DNA of 10,196 nt from an uncultured Eubacteriales bacterium (lineage in GTDB: Bacteria; Bacillota; Clostridia; Monoglobales; Monoglobaceae). The translations under genes were made by a program, and so were the position numbers. The notes under the pieces are model-generated. The model was not told the DNA's origin, did not search any database, and saw only the letters and a program-made list of their open reading frames with translations. Where the stretch lies: the NCBI GenBank assembly GCA_900550775.1, contig URTH01000050.1, forward strand, positions 1-10,196, given 5' to 3'. Shown in pieces: positions 1 to 6,683 of the stretch (the first letter of the stretch is position 1; the number at the start of each line of letters is the position of its first letter).

Positions 1-61
1 ATCTGTTTTGCAGGGTCTTTTGATTGGCGCTCATTTTTGTGGTGTATAAATTTTCAAGCAT
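1..61 (-). CDS. Partial small ORF following the M56 protease gene (possible detached C-terminal part)
   Basis: An ATG at 61 opens a frame that runs off the window after 20 codons. It begins MLENLYTTKMSANQKTL. An AAAGGAG ribosome binding site at 76-70 sits 8 bases before the ATG, and the ATG lies only 4 bases after the TAA of the M56 gene, so the two are very likely co-translated. The peptide resembles, from memory, the segment that follows the metalloprotease domain in BlaR1/MecR1-type proteins (an aromatic-T-T, then lysine-rich stretch before the next membrane part). It may therefore be the continuation of the sensor as a separate polypeptide. With only 20 residues visible this is inference. 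It could equally be an unrelated third gene of the operon. Confidence 0.6.
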   Translation of the reverse strand, partial: MLENLYTTKMSANQKTLQNR

Positions 62-65
62 TTTT

Positions 66-902
66 TTAGCTCCTTTCTGTAGCTAAATGAAGAATTGTCT
101 GCATATACAGCTTTTGTTCCTCTTCGGACATATTTTTTGTTACCGCCATATCGCACGACACCTCGCACGCCTCACTCAAGGCCGCACAGGCAAGGTAACA
201 GAGCGGATTAAACCAATGTACGGCGTTTACAAAAACGGAAAACCACTTCACAAGTAAATCCTTGCGTTTATAATGCGTCAGTTCATGCAAAAGCACCATG
301 CGCATGTTCTCGTCAGAGATTTCGCAGCAGGGAAGGTACACCGTCGGAAACAACACCCCCACCAGCATTGGCGAGCCGGTCTCCGGCGACGCTTTCAGCC
401 TGATATGCCTTTTGATTTTGAGTTCCTTTTTCACTTCTTCAAACAGCGAATTATCAGAAATCCTGACGGCGTGCTTTCTCTTACGGCTAAGATACAGGCA
501 ATAGCTTATCATGACAACGGTCAAAAAGATGAGAACGCCGCCAAACCAAAGATACGCGATCAGGTCAAATAGCCGTATCTGCACTTTTGGGGACAGCGAA
601 ACCTCTCTGTATTCCATCGGCGTGTCATAGGTGACGACCGTATCGGAACGGTTCTCCGCCTGTGGCTGCGCCGTAGTCTGCGCCGTCTGATTTTGCGGCG
701 CCATGGCAAATTTTTGTGCCTCGTATTTGGGAATCAGCTTGTAGGTCGGCAAGATCATTGAGATCAGCGCCACCACCCATACGTAGTATTGCCACCTTGC
801 CGGCAGACGCTTTACCGTAATGGGCTTTAACAGCAAAAGCAAAGCGGTGATTCCAAAGCCCAAAAGGCTTAAAATAAACACCGTCTTAAAGATGTCGTAC
901 AA
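66..902 (-). CDS. M56-family (BlaR1/MecR1-like) membrane zinc metalloprotease, short form
   Basis: This 278-residue integral membrane protein matches the N-terminal sensor-transducer part of BlaR1/MecR1. Visible features are hydrophobic segments near residues 5-26, 37-53, 112-136 and 217-239, an extracytoplasmic-type Q/T-rich loop around 60-105, the zinc motif HELTH at 206-210 with its glutamate, and the downstream SEACEVSCD at 243-251 that supplies the third ligand in this family. In known systems the activated protease leads to cleavage of the BlaI-type repressor. The usual C-terminal sensor domain is absent: the protein stops at residue 278, and a new ORF starts 4 bases later. The start is a TTG at 902, chosen because a GGAGGG (914-909) lies 6 bases upstream and no ATG or GTG fits better. 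It begins 2 bases after the blaI stop. Whether the inducer is a beta-lactam is unknown; many M56/BlaI pairs control other genes. Confidence 0.85.
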   Translation of the reverse strand: MYDIFKTVFILSLLGFGITALLLLLKPITVKRLPARWQYYVWVVALISMILPTYKLIPKYEAQKFAMAPQNQTAQTTAQPQAENRSDTVVTYDTPMEYREVSLSPKVQIRLFDLIAYLWFGGVLIFLTVVMISYCLYLSRKRKHAVRISDNSLFEEVKKELKIKRHIRLKASPETGSPMLVGVLFPTVYLPCCEISDENMRMVLLHELTHYKRKDLLVKWFSVFVNAVHWFNPLCYLACAALSEACEVSCDMAVTKNMSEEEQKLYMQTILHLATERS

Positions 903-904
903 AC

Positions 905-1279
905 CTATCCCTCCAAATCAAACATTTCCTTCAGTTCCGACAGATCCTCTTTGGAAAGTTTTTTGTTCTCATAAAGCGCCGCAACCAGATTTTTTACCGA
1001 GCCCTTATAGATTTTTGATAAAAAGCTCTCCGTCTCACGCAGGTCATAATCCTTTTGCTGCATTACCGGATAATACAGATTGGTGTTTCCCCTTTTCTCA
1101 CAGGAGATCACATTCTTTTTCAGCAATCGCTGCAAAAAGGTAGAAACGGTGGACGGCGTCCAGTCGTTTTGATCGAGCGCCTTCACCACGTCCGATACCG
1201 TCATCTTCCCCTCCGCATTCCACAAGATTTTCATGATACTGTATTCCGAGTCTGTAATCGTATGTTTTATATTTGACAT
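905..1279 (-). CDS. blaI: BlaI/MecI-family transcriptional repressor
   Basis: This is a 124-residue winged-helix repressor, close to the 120-130 residues usual for BlaI/MecI. The N-terminal half (about 5-73) holds the DNA-binding domain: TDSEYSIMKILW, the recognition helix region TPSTVSTFLQRLL at 41-53, and the wing with KRGNTNLYYPV at 62-72. The rest is the helical dimerisation tail. Family members bind as dimers to TACA-TGTA palindromes and are inactivated by proteolysis once the partner M56 protease is triggered. It sits first in an operon with that protease, and two matching operators lie in its own promoter, so it very likely represses itself. ATG at 1279 follows AAAGGGG (1293-1287) by 7 bases. 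The target genes outside this operon are not visible here, and involvement in beta-lactam resistance is not shown; the symbol reflects the family only. Confidence 0.9.
   Translation of the reverse strand: MSNIKHTITDSEYSIMKILWNAEGKMTVSDVVKALDQNDWTPSTVSTFLQRLLKKNVISCEKRGNTNLYYPVMQQKDYDLRETESFLSKIYKGSVKNLVAALYENKKLSKEDLSELKEMFDLEG
909..914 (-). promoter_or_regulatory. Ribosome binding site that fixes the TTG start of the M56 protease
   Basis: GGAGGG on the minus strand is separated by 6 bases from TTG at 902-900. It overlaps the last codons of blaI (whose TAG is at 907-905), so translation of the two genes is probably coupled. This spacing is the main reason for accepting the rare TTG start. 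Confidence 0.75.
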
Positions 1280-1321
1280 ATCACTGCCCCTTTCGATCCA
1301 AAACCTTTATCCTGTGCAATT

Positions 1322-1334
1322 ACATATGTAGCTG
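1322..1334 (-). promoter_or_regulatory. Putative BlaI operator, downstream copy
   Basis: It reads CAGCTACATATGT on the minus strand and contains the perfect palindrome TACATATGTA (1321-1330). This is the core seen in BlaI/MecI operators (TACA-TGTA half-sites). It lies just after the predicted transcription start. It shares the 13-base word CAGCTACATWTGT with the second copy at 1356-1368, in inverted orientation. Confidence 0.8.
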
Positions 1335-1342
1335 CTAAAGGT

Positions 1343-1371
1343 AATATAACATGTTCAGCTACATTTGTCAA
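1343..1371 (-). promoter_or_regulatory. Sigma-A-type promoter of the blaI operon
   Basis: The minus strand shows TTGACA (1371-1366), a 17-base spacer and TATATT (1348-1343), a near-consensus housekeeping promoter. Transcription would start near 1336, leaving a 5' untranslated part of about 55 bases before the blaI ATG. One operator overlaps the -35 and the other covers the first transcribed bases, the expected arrangement for strong repression. Confidence 0.85.
1356..1368 (+). promoter_or_regulatory. Putative BlaI operator, copy over the -35 box
   Basis: It reads CAGCTACATTTGT on the plus strand, identical to the downstream copy except for one central base and facing the other way. It overlaps the TTGACA -35 element, so a bound repressor would block RNA polymerase. 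The right half-site is imperfect (TGTCA instead of TGTAG), which suggests a weaker site than the downstream copy. Confidence 0.75.
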
Positions 1372-1381
1372 TAGGATTTTT

Positions 1382-1415
1382 AAAAAAATTCCGCAGGAGT
1401 TCTTCCTGCGGAATT
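1382..1415 (-). terminator. Intrinsic terminator of the dnaX-to-discoidin operon
   Basis: A perfect 12-base-pair stem AATTCCGCAGGA / TCCTGCGGAATT (1387-1398 with 1404-1415) encloses a 5-base loop. On the minus strand a run of seven T (1388-1382) follows at and just after the stem base. It lies about 100 bases beyond the last stop codon of the upstream operon and ends only 11 bases before the blaI -35 box, so it insulates the two units. Confidence 0.9.
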
Positions 1416-1512
1416 GAAATTTTTAAGATAACCGAAGTTTTGTTTTTTTCGGTGGGTTCGGATTACGCCCTTTCGGCGCGCCTTGCGCCAATGCCGGAGA
1501 TGTTATCCTTCT

Positions 1513-2397
1513 TTATTTCCCAATGTCGCTGCCCCATACTTCAATCTGTGTGAGTGCGGCAAAATTCTGGCTTTTATCGTGCTGCAGCGGATCGAGTCTG
1601 GATAGCTTGAACCAGGAGGTCGTATGCTGACCCAAGGAAAACGTCTGTCCGTCCGTTCGCTTTTTTGGATGGATTTCTGTGGTGAATCCGTCCGACAGTT
1701 CGATAAACGCGGTGTGCCAATAGGTATCGTGCTCTCTGCCCTGATCGTCTAAACGATAGTCGCTGCGCAAATAGAGCACCAGCTTGTCGATGCTGACCGG
1801 ACGGCCAAAATAAACCGCATAGGTCAAATCCTCATGCACGGCGCCGCCCCAGGAATGGTACGGATAGTTGCCGTGGCCATCGGTCACGGTCATGCCGTCA
1901 ATCGCATTGCGCGCATAAAAGCAGCCCTCGTTCCGCGTGACGCGGTTGGCATAAACATGCGGATACGCAAGCACCTCACCGTTTTGGATCGCGGCAGAAT
2001 CGGTCGGATTGCTCCACTCCGGCGCGTCCGGATCCACCACCTCGCTCGGAAAACGGAAATCAAGCGGATTGAGACAAAGGTTCCGATAGCCTTTGATTTC
2101 ATCCTCTTCGGCCGCGCGCATGGTTATGTGCTGCGCCCCCTCGAAGGTGCCGGGTGCAAAACCGCTGAGCGCCTGCCCCTTGGGGATCGCAAAGGTAAAT
2201 TTGCCGTCCGGGATATAGAGCAGCGCGTCCCTAACGGAATCGTGGAGGTGAATCATGGCATAGGCGGTTCCCTCCGCGTGAAATTCCAGATAGTCGCCGC
2301 TCTGAAAGGCATCTACCGAGAGCGCAGCCTCATGGCTGCCGACCGCCTCACATGCGACTGTGCCGTCCGCACGGCACAAATGAATGGTAAACTGCAT
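1513..2397 (-). CDS. Unassigned protein with a discoidin (F5/8 type C)-like C-terminal half, next to kduI
   Basis: I do not recognise this 294-residue protein as a named family. Residues 1-120 look beta-rich, with hydrophobic strands around DYLEFHAEG, AYAMIHLHD, ALLYIPDG and FTFAIPKG. Residues about 150-292 have the layout of a galactose-binding-like fold: ARNAIDG at 162-168, the strand pattern YAVYFGRPVSIDKLVLYLR around 193-211, and the closing ALTQIEVWGSD at 281-291, each resembling the usual discoidin signature. No signal peptide or membrane segment is seen, so a cytoplasmic location is likely, which is unusual for such domains. The ribosome binding site AGGAGG overlaps the kduI stop (TAG at 2412-2410), 12 bases before this ATG, so the two are probably co-translated. 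A role in hexuronate or oligouronide handling is inferred only from this neighbour. It is the last gene before the terminator. Confidence 0.75.
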   Translation of the reverse strand: MQFTIHLCRADGTVACEAVGSHEAALSVDAFQSGDYLEFHAEGTAYAMIHLHDSVRDALLYIPDGKFTFAIPKGQALSGFAPGTFEGAQHITMRAAEEDEIKGYRNLCLNPLDFRFPSEVVDPDAPEWSNPTDSAAIQNGEVLAYPHVYANRVTRNEGCFYARNAIDGMTVTDGHGNYPYHSWGGAVHEDLTYAVYFGRPVSIDKLVLYLRSDYRLDDQGREHDTYWHTAFIELSDGFTTEIHPKKRTDGQTFSLGQHTTSWFKLSRLDPLQHDKSQNFAALTQIEVWGSDIGK

Positions 2398-2409
2398 TGA
2401 TGATACCTC

Positions 2410-3246
2410 CTAACGAATATCCTGCATCGCTACGTGATCCATATCGTCAAAAGTCTGGTTCTCGCCCACCATACCCCAGATAAAGGTATAGTTTTTGGTG
2501 CCGACGCCGCTGTGGATCGACCAACTCGGCGAAATTACCGCCTCTTCATTGCGCATCACGATATGACGGGTCTCCTGCGGCTCACCCATCATATGAAAGA
2601 CCACGTCCTCCTCGCCCAGTTCAAAATAGAAGTAAACCTCCATACGGCGTTCGTGGGTGTGGCAGGGCATGGTGTTCCAGTTACTGCCGACCTCAAGCGC
2701 CGTCATGCCCATCGAAAGCTGGCAGCTTTCGCAAACCGCCGGGTGAATGTACTGGTTGATGGTACGCTTATTGCATTCTTCGACCGAGCCTAAATGCCGC
2801 TTGTTTGCCATCTCCAGCGTGATCTTTACCGTGGGGCATTTCCGATGTGCCGGTGCGGAATTCATATAGAATTTGGCCGGGTTTTCGGGATCCTTGCTGC
2901 GAAAAGCCACCTCTTTGATGCCGAGGCCGGCGTACAGGCCGTCCTTGTGGCCAAGGTCAAATTCTTCGCCGTCTAAGATAACCGTGCCGGCGCCGCCGAC
3001 GTTAATTACGCCAAGTTCGCGGCGTTCCAAAAAATAGTCCACACCGAGTTCGTGACCGGCTTCCAGCTTTAAGGTCTCGCGCGCGGGGCAAATACCGCCG
3101 ACAATAATCCGATCCACATGACTGTAAACCAGGCGCACCTTATCCGGCGTAAACAAATCCTGAATCAAAAAATCGTTTCTCATACGGTCGGTGGTGTAAT
3201 GCTTGGCATCCTCCGGATGCCAGGGGTTTCTGATTTCGATATCCAT
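2410..3246 (-). CDS. kduI: 5-dehydro-4-deoxy-D-glucuronate isomerase (KduI)
   Basis: KduI is a cytoplasmic metal-dependent isomerase that converts 5-dehydro-4-deoxy-D-glucuronate, the open form of the unsaturated uronate freed by pectate or glycosaminoglycan lyases, to 3-deoxy-D-glycero-2,5-hexodiulosonate. That product is then reduced by KduD. The protein is 278 residues, the same length as E. coli KduI. The metal ligands are present at the E. coli positions: H196 and H198 in [11 protein letters not shown]203, and H245 in SIHSGVGT. Other family blocks such as [20 protein letters not shown] and [12 protein letters not shown] are intact. The ATG follows AAAGAAAGG (3265-3257) by 10 bases and lies 27 bases after the upstream epimerase-like gene. 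KduD, KdgK and any lyase are missing from the window, so the rest of the pathway must be encoded elsewhere. Confidence 0.96.
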   Translation of the reverse strand: MDIEIRNPWHPEDAKHYTTDRMRNDFLIQDLFTPDKVRLVYSHVDRIIVGGICPARETLKLEAGHELGVDYFLERRELGVINVGGAGTVILDGEEFDLGHKDGLYAGLGIKEVAFRSKDPENPAKFYMNSAPAHRKCPTVKITLEMANKRHLGSVEECNKRTINQYIHPAVCESCQLSMGMTALEVGSNWNTMPCHTHERRMEVYFYFELGEEDVVFHMMGEPQETRHIVMRNEEAVISPSWSIHSGVGTKNYTFIWGMVGENQTFDDMDHVAMQDIR

Positions 3247-3273
3247 CTAGAATCAACCTTTCTTTTGTAAATT

Positions 3274-4158
3274 TTAGTCTAATATTTCCGCTGAGAATGC
3301 GGCCGTAAAGGTCTTTCCCGGCGCTAAATGCTGCATTCCGTACTTATCGTTGATGTCCGTGCCCTCGCCGCGGCGGAAGCCCATGCTGTACCACGGCTCT
3401 AAGCAAACATACGGCGCCTCCTGCGGTTCGCCGCGTGTCCAGACCGCAAGAATCGGAAAATCGCCGTAAGCAAAACGGATTCCCTTCTTGGTGTCTTTAT
3501 GGACAAGATCCACGCTGCGCGATGTGATATCTTCAAAGATCAGTGCGTCCCCGTTAAACAGGCTGCGCGTCAGCGGCAGCGTTCTGCCGCCGTCTAAAAC
3601 GGTCTTTTTCTCGTCGCCATATATCTCGATTGTCTCCATGTTGCAGATATCGGTATCCAGCCGCTCCTCTTTTTCAAAAACAAGCTGATAATCGGTAAAT
3701 GCCGCGCCGTCCTCCATCGGCACGTTAAATGCCGGGTGACCGCCAAGGCCAAAGATCATCGTCTTATCATCGCGGTTTTCAACCGCGAAAGATACGGTCA
3801 GCTTTTCGCCCTCGATCGAAAAGGTCACCGAGAAAGAAAAACTCCAGGGATAAAGTTCCTTGGTTTTTTCGCTGTCGGTCAGGCAAAAAGTCACCGCGTC
3901 CTCACTCTGTGCGGTGACGGTCAGCTCCATATCCCTTACAAAGCCGTGCATGGGCATGGGATAGTCCTTGCCGTCAATCCGCAGCACGCCGTCACGCAGG
4001 CGGCCGACAACCGGGAACAAAATCGGCGCGCAGCTTGCCCAAAACTTGGGGTCGCGCTGCCAGATATATTCTTTATCACCTTTTTTAAAGGAAAGCAGCT
4101 GGGCGCCGTGACTGTCAATCGCTGCCGAAACACTTCCCTTTGCAATCGTTATAATCAT
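3274..4158 (-). CDS. Aldose 1-epimerase family protein (LacX/GalM-like)
   Basis: This 294-residue protein has the galactose mutarotase fold and interconverts the alpha and beta anomers of a sugar in its better known relatives. Family marks are the N-terminal GAQLLSFKKGDKEYIWQ, the strand APILFPVVGRLRDG (44-57), PMHGFVRD with H71, LGGHPAFNVP with H141 (the likely catalytic acid) and VCLEPW with E254 (the likely catalytic base). The sequence is closest in style to the LacX branch rather than to classical GalM, so the true substrate is unknown. Being directly upstream of kduI suggests a hexuronate or a sugar from the same polysaccharide, but that is inference. Its AAGGAGG ribosome binding site overlaps the TAA of ybaB (4174-4172), 13 bases before the ATG at 4158, which argues for translational coupling to ybaB. 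Confidence 0.88.
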   Translation of the reverse strand: MIITIAKGSVSAAIDSHGAQLLSFKKGDKEYIWQRDPKFWASCAPILFPVVGRLRDGVLRIDGKDYPMPMHGFVRDMELTVTAQSEDAVTFCLTDSEKTKELYPWSFSFSVTFSIEGEKLTVSFAVENRDDKTMIFGLGGHPAFNVPMEDGAAFTDYQLVFEKEERLDTDICNMETIEIYGDEKKTVLDGGRTLPLTRSLFNGDALIFEDITSRSVDLVHKDTKKGIRFAYGDFPILAVWTRGEPQEAPYVCLEPWYSMGFRRGEGTDINDKYGMQHLAPGKTFTAAFSAEILD

Positions 4159-4171
4159 TGCCTTATCCTCC

Positions 4172-4516
4172 TTAAAACAGACCGGGGATATTCAATCCAC
4201 CGGTTAACTGTCCCATCTGCGACGCGCTGTCAGCCTCCATGTTGCGCAGCGCCTCATTCACCGCCGCAATCACCAAATCCTGCAGCATCTCGATATCGTC
4301 CGGATCGACAACCTCCGGCTTTAAGATGACCTCGGTCAGCTCACGCTTGCCGGAAAACGTCACCTTGACCGCACCGCCGCCGGCGGTTGCCTCGTAGGTT
4401 TTGTTTTCCATCTCCTCCTGCATCTTTGCCATCTGTTCCTGCATCTTTTGTGCCTGTTTCATCAGCTGGTTCATATTGCCGCCGCCCATACCGCGGGGAA
4501 AACCACCCTTTGCCAT
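4172..4516 (-). CDS. ybaB: YbaB/EbfC-family nucleoid-associated protein
   Basis: This is a 114-residue small DNA-binding protein, a little longer than the usual 100-110 because of a glycine-rich start ([14 protein letters not shown]). The core is typical: the N-terminal helix [22 protein letters not shown] (15-36), the strand segment with [23 protein letters not shown], then [22 protein letters not shown] and a methionine/glycine tail. Family members form dimers that bind DNA without strong sequence preference. It follows dnaX by 20 bases, the order conserved in Bacillus and E. coli, where recR normally comes next; here recR is replaced by a sugar epimerase gene. The ATG at 4516 follows AAAGGGG (4532-4526) by 9 bases. 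An upstream ATG at 4523 is in another frame and gives no related protein. Confidence 0.94.
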   Translation of the reverse strand: MAKGGFPRGMGGGNMNQLMKQAQKMQEQMAKMQEEMENKTYEATAGGGAVKVTFSGKRELTEVILKPEVVDPDDIEMLQDLVIAAVNEALRNMEADSASQMGQLTGGLNIPGLF

Positions 4517-4536
4517 GCTCCATGACCCCTTTCGTT

Positions 4537-6279
4537 TTATTCTTCCTCGTTTTGTATCACTGTCATCCGATCTCCAAGCATTTCTTTCTTTTTTGCAATA
4601 TCCAAAATGCCTGTCTCCGGCTCTTCTTTTTCATTTTTCGGCTGCGGCCGCTCACCCTGCATATACGCCTTGACCGTCACCGCACTGCCGCAGACGCCGC
4701 TGAACAATTTGGAAAGATAGGAAAGCCCCTTCGGCGTTGCAATGCGGCCAAAGGCCACCTGACTGTTCAGCTCCAGCTCAATCACGCTGCCGTTTTGATA
4801 GGCCTTGGCATTATACAAAAAGGCAAAAAGTGACTTGCTCTGCTCTTTGATTTCCTGCAGCGCGTCCGCCCAAAATCCCCAGGCGGATGCCGTCTCTGCC
4901 GCCGCACCTGCCGTGCCCTGATCCGCGTTTCTTTCCGCAGCGGCCGTTTGGTTCTCCACTGCTGCCGCATCGGCGTGCGCCGGCGCCTTCGGCGGTTTTT
5001 CTTCTTCCTGCCAGGGCGGTGTATCCGTCGCGGCAGGCGCTGCCGTCTCTTTTTTCGTCTCTTTCTGCTTTTCAGCGCTTTCGTTCGGCTGTGCCGCCGT
5101 TTGTATGGCCGCCGCCGGCACACCGCCGGAAATCATGCGTTCCAGCTTTTCAATCCGTGCAAGCAGCGCTTCGTTTTCACTGCTGTATTTGGGGTTTGCC
5201 AGCTGAATCAGCGCCATCTCGGCGGCAAGCCGCGGCGCCGTCATCCATTTGGCTCTTGCCGTTGCCTCGCCCAGCACCTTAATCATATAGATCAGCCGCT
5301 CTGCCGAGAATCCCTCTGCCTGGTTTTGATATTTCTGCACCGTCTCCTTGCTGCGCTCCAGCAGCTGCTCCGGCTGCGCCGTGGACTTACAGATCAGCAG
5401 GTTTCTGAGATGTGTACTCAGCTCCTCCAAAAAGTTCTGGACTTCTTTTCCCTTTTGAAACAGGGCGTCCGCGCCGAGCAGCGCCGTCTGCGCGTCACCG
5501 TCCGCAATGGCGTCCACGATCGAAAACAGGGTTTTCGGATCGGCAATCCCGACAATTTCACTCACTTTAGCAGCGGTAAGATCTTCCTGTTCAAAGGCGG
5601 CGCACTGATCTAAAATGCTGAGCGCGTCACGCATTGACCCGTCACCGAGTTCCGCCACCAGTTCCAGCGCGTCCTCGGAGGCAGGGATCTTTTCCGCCTC
5701 TGCGATTTGACGCAGACGGGACGCGATATCCAAAACGCTGATCCGCCGAAAATCAAACCGCTGACACCGGGAAAGCACGGTCGCCGGAAGCTTGTTCGGC
5801 TCCGTCGTTGCAAGGATAAACAGCGCATGTGCCGGCGGCTCTTCCAGCGTTTTTAACAGGGCGTTAAACGCCTCCTGAGTGAGCATATGCACCTCGTCAA
5901 TGATATAGACTTTATAGGTACAGCCGGCCGGTGTGTAGATGACCTCGTCCCGGATTTCACGGATATTCTCCACGCCGCGGTTGCTGGCCGCGTCCATCTC
6001 ATAGACGTCCATAATGCTGCCGTCCAAAATGCCGCGGCAGGTCGGACATTCGTTGCACGGCTCACCGTCGATGGGGTGTTCACAGTTGACCGCACGGGAA
6101 AAGATTTTTGCCGTTGAGGTCTTACCTGTGCCGCGCGTGCCGCAAAACAGGTAGGCATGCGTGATTCTCCCTGCGGCAATTCCATGCTTTAATGTATCGG
6201 AAACATGGTTTTGTCCCACGATATCCGAAAAGGTCATGGGCCGCCATTTACGATATAATGCCCGATAAGAACTGGACAT
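4537..6279 (-). CDS. dnaX: DNA polymerase III subunit gamma/tau
   Basis: This 580-residue clamp-loader ATPase loads the beta clamp onto primed DNA. Seen in order: [11 protein letters not shown] at the start, Walker A GTRGTGKT (47-54), a zinc-binding cysteine set at 66, 75, 78 and 81, Walker B IIDEVH (126-131), the SRC arginine-finger motif (170-172), the sensor-2 region GDGSMRDAL (212-220), a helical collar up to about 360, an alanine/glutamate/proline-rich linker (about 385-465) and a C-terminal tau-like domain (about 466-580). The ATG at 6279 is chosen because GGAGGTGA (6292-6285) precedes it by 5 bases and because the family begins here. The frame stays open up to 6486, but that extension runs into the SRP RNA gene and resembles no DnaX N-terminus. 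It is the first gene of the operon with ybaB, the epimerase-like gene, kduI and the discoidin-like gene. Confidence 0.97.
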   Translation of the reverse strand: MSSSYRALYRKWRPMTFSDIVGQNHVSDTLKHGIAAGRITHAYLFCGTRGTGKTSTAKIFSRAVNCEHPIDGEPCNECPTCRGILDGSIMDVYEMDAASNRGVENIREIRDEVIYTPAGCTYKVYIIDEVHMLTQEAFNALLKTLEEPPAHALFILATTEPNKLPATVLSRCQRFDFRRISVLDIASRLRQIAEAEKIPASEDALELVAELGDGSMRDALSILDQCAAFEQEDLTAAKVSEIVGIADPKTLFSIVDAIADGDAQTALLGADALFQKGKEVQNFLEELSTHLRNLLICKSTAQPEQLLERSKETVQKYQNQAEGFSAERLIYMIKVLGEATARAKWMTAPRLAAEMALIQLANPKYSSENEALLARIEKLERMISGGVPAAAIQTAAQPNESAEKQKETKKETAAPAATDTPPWQEEEKPPKAPAHADAAAVENQTAAAERNADQGTAGAAAETASAWGFWADALQEIKEQSKSLFAFLYNAKAYQNGSVIELELNSQVAFGRIATPKGLSYLSKLFSGVCGSAVTVKAYMQGERPQPKNEKEEPETGILDIAKKKEMLGDRMTVIQNEEE

Positions 6280-6284
6280 ATCAC

Positions 6285-6292
6285 TCACCTCC
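6285..6292 (-). promoter_or_regulatory. Ribosome binding site that decides the dnaX start
   Basis: GGAGGTGA on the minus strand is an 8-base perfect match to the 16S rRNA tail, 5 bases before ATG at 6279. It overrules the longer reading frame that begins at 6486 within the SRP RNA gene. Confidence 0.9.
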
Positions 6293-6307
6293 GGTCGGTC
6301 AGAATTT

Positions 6308-6337
6308 TGCCTTTTCAGGCAGGGGCTATGCTGCCCC
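6308..6337 (-). other. Two adjacent small hairpins in the dnaX leader
   Basis: In transcription order the leader holds GGGGC-AGCATA-GCCCC (6337-6322), directly followed by TGCCT-GAAA-AGGCA (6321-6308), a 5-base-pair stem capped by a GAAA tetraloop. No U-run follows, so this is not a standard terminator. They end 15 bases before the Shine-Dalgarno sequence and might influence dnaX translation or mark the processed end of the upstream transcript. I find no convincing dnaX promoter in 6280-6402; TTGACT at 6347-6342 has no -10 partner at a suitable distance. Confidence 0.5.
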
Positions 6338-6402
6338 GTTTCAGTCAATCTATTGGTACACTCGATGCCCTCACCGCGGCATAGGCAATTGTTTTTTTGC
6401 AT

Positions 6403-6677
6403 AAAAAAGTCATGCGCTTGCCTTTGAAACAACAGCACCCGCGTTACCTGGACAGTAAGCTCAGGTCTGGCGCCCTCACGGCACATCGGAATGACTGCTT
6501 ATCGCTGCTGCGTTCCCGCCCTGACGAGGTTCACAGGTTCCGATTGCGTAAGACCAGACCGTCAACACCACTTGAACAGGGCAGACCGGACACGGCTATC
6601 CCTCATGACAAGTTTTCATCCCCTCTATAGCGGATTGAGGGTTACAGGACACCGCTACCGCCCCGATTTAGCATGAC
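6403..6677 (-). ncRNA. ffs: Large signal recognition particle RNA (Bacillus-type scRNA with Alu domain)
   Basis: About 270 bases form the RNA core of the SRP, which binds Ffh and targets nascent membrane and secreted proteins. The Alu domain shows GGTAGCGGTG...CTGTAACC (6659-6640) and CAATCCGCT, closely matching what I remember of B. subtilis scRNA. The mid-helix word AAGTGGTGTTGACG is also present. Domain IV reads GTCAGG, GCG, a GGAA tetraloop (6516-6513), CGC, AGCAGC, so both sides of the Ffh-binding symmetric loop are intact. The ends GTCATGC (6677-6671) and GCATGAC (6415-6409) pair perfectly, closing the long helix, and six T (6408-6403) follow as terminator. The predicted transcription start coincides with the first paired base. 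The position just upstream of dnaX matches Bacillus. Ends are good to a few bases. Confidence 0.96.
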
Positions 6678-6683
6678 CGGGTT

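Noticed and set aside
1834..2400. Plus-strand open frame of 188 codons opposite the discoidin-like gene
   Set aside because: It is a shadow of the GC-rich minus-strand gene, with no family resemblance and no promoter or ribosome binding site.
5040..5065. Run of six A then G in dnaX (within KETKKETAA), considered as a programmed frameshift site making a short gamma form
   Set aside because: The frame reads ACG AAA AAA GAG, not the A_AAA_AAG phase needed for E. coli-type slippage. I also see no early stop in the -1 frame, and no stimulatory Shine-Dalgarno or hairpin was evident.
4782..5123. 113-residue arginine/lysine-rich frame inside dnaX
   Set aside because: It is an out-of-frame reading of the Ala/Glu/Pro-rich linker of dnaX; the basic composition is a by-product of codon content and it has no ribosome binding site of note.
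6342..6402. TTGACT upstream of dnaX as a possible promoter
   Set aside because: At 16-18 bases downstream there is only a GC-rich stretch with no -10-like hexamer.
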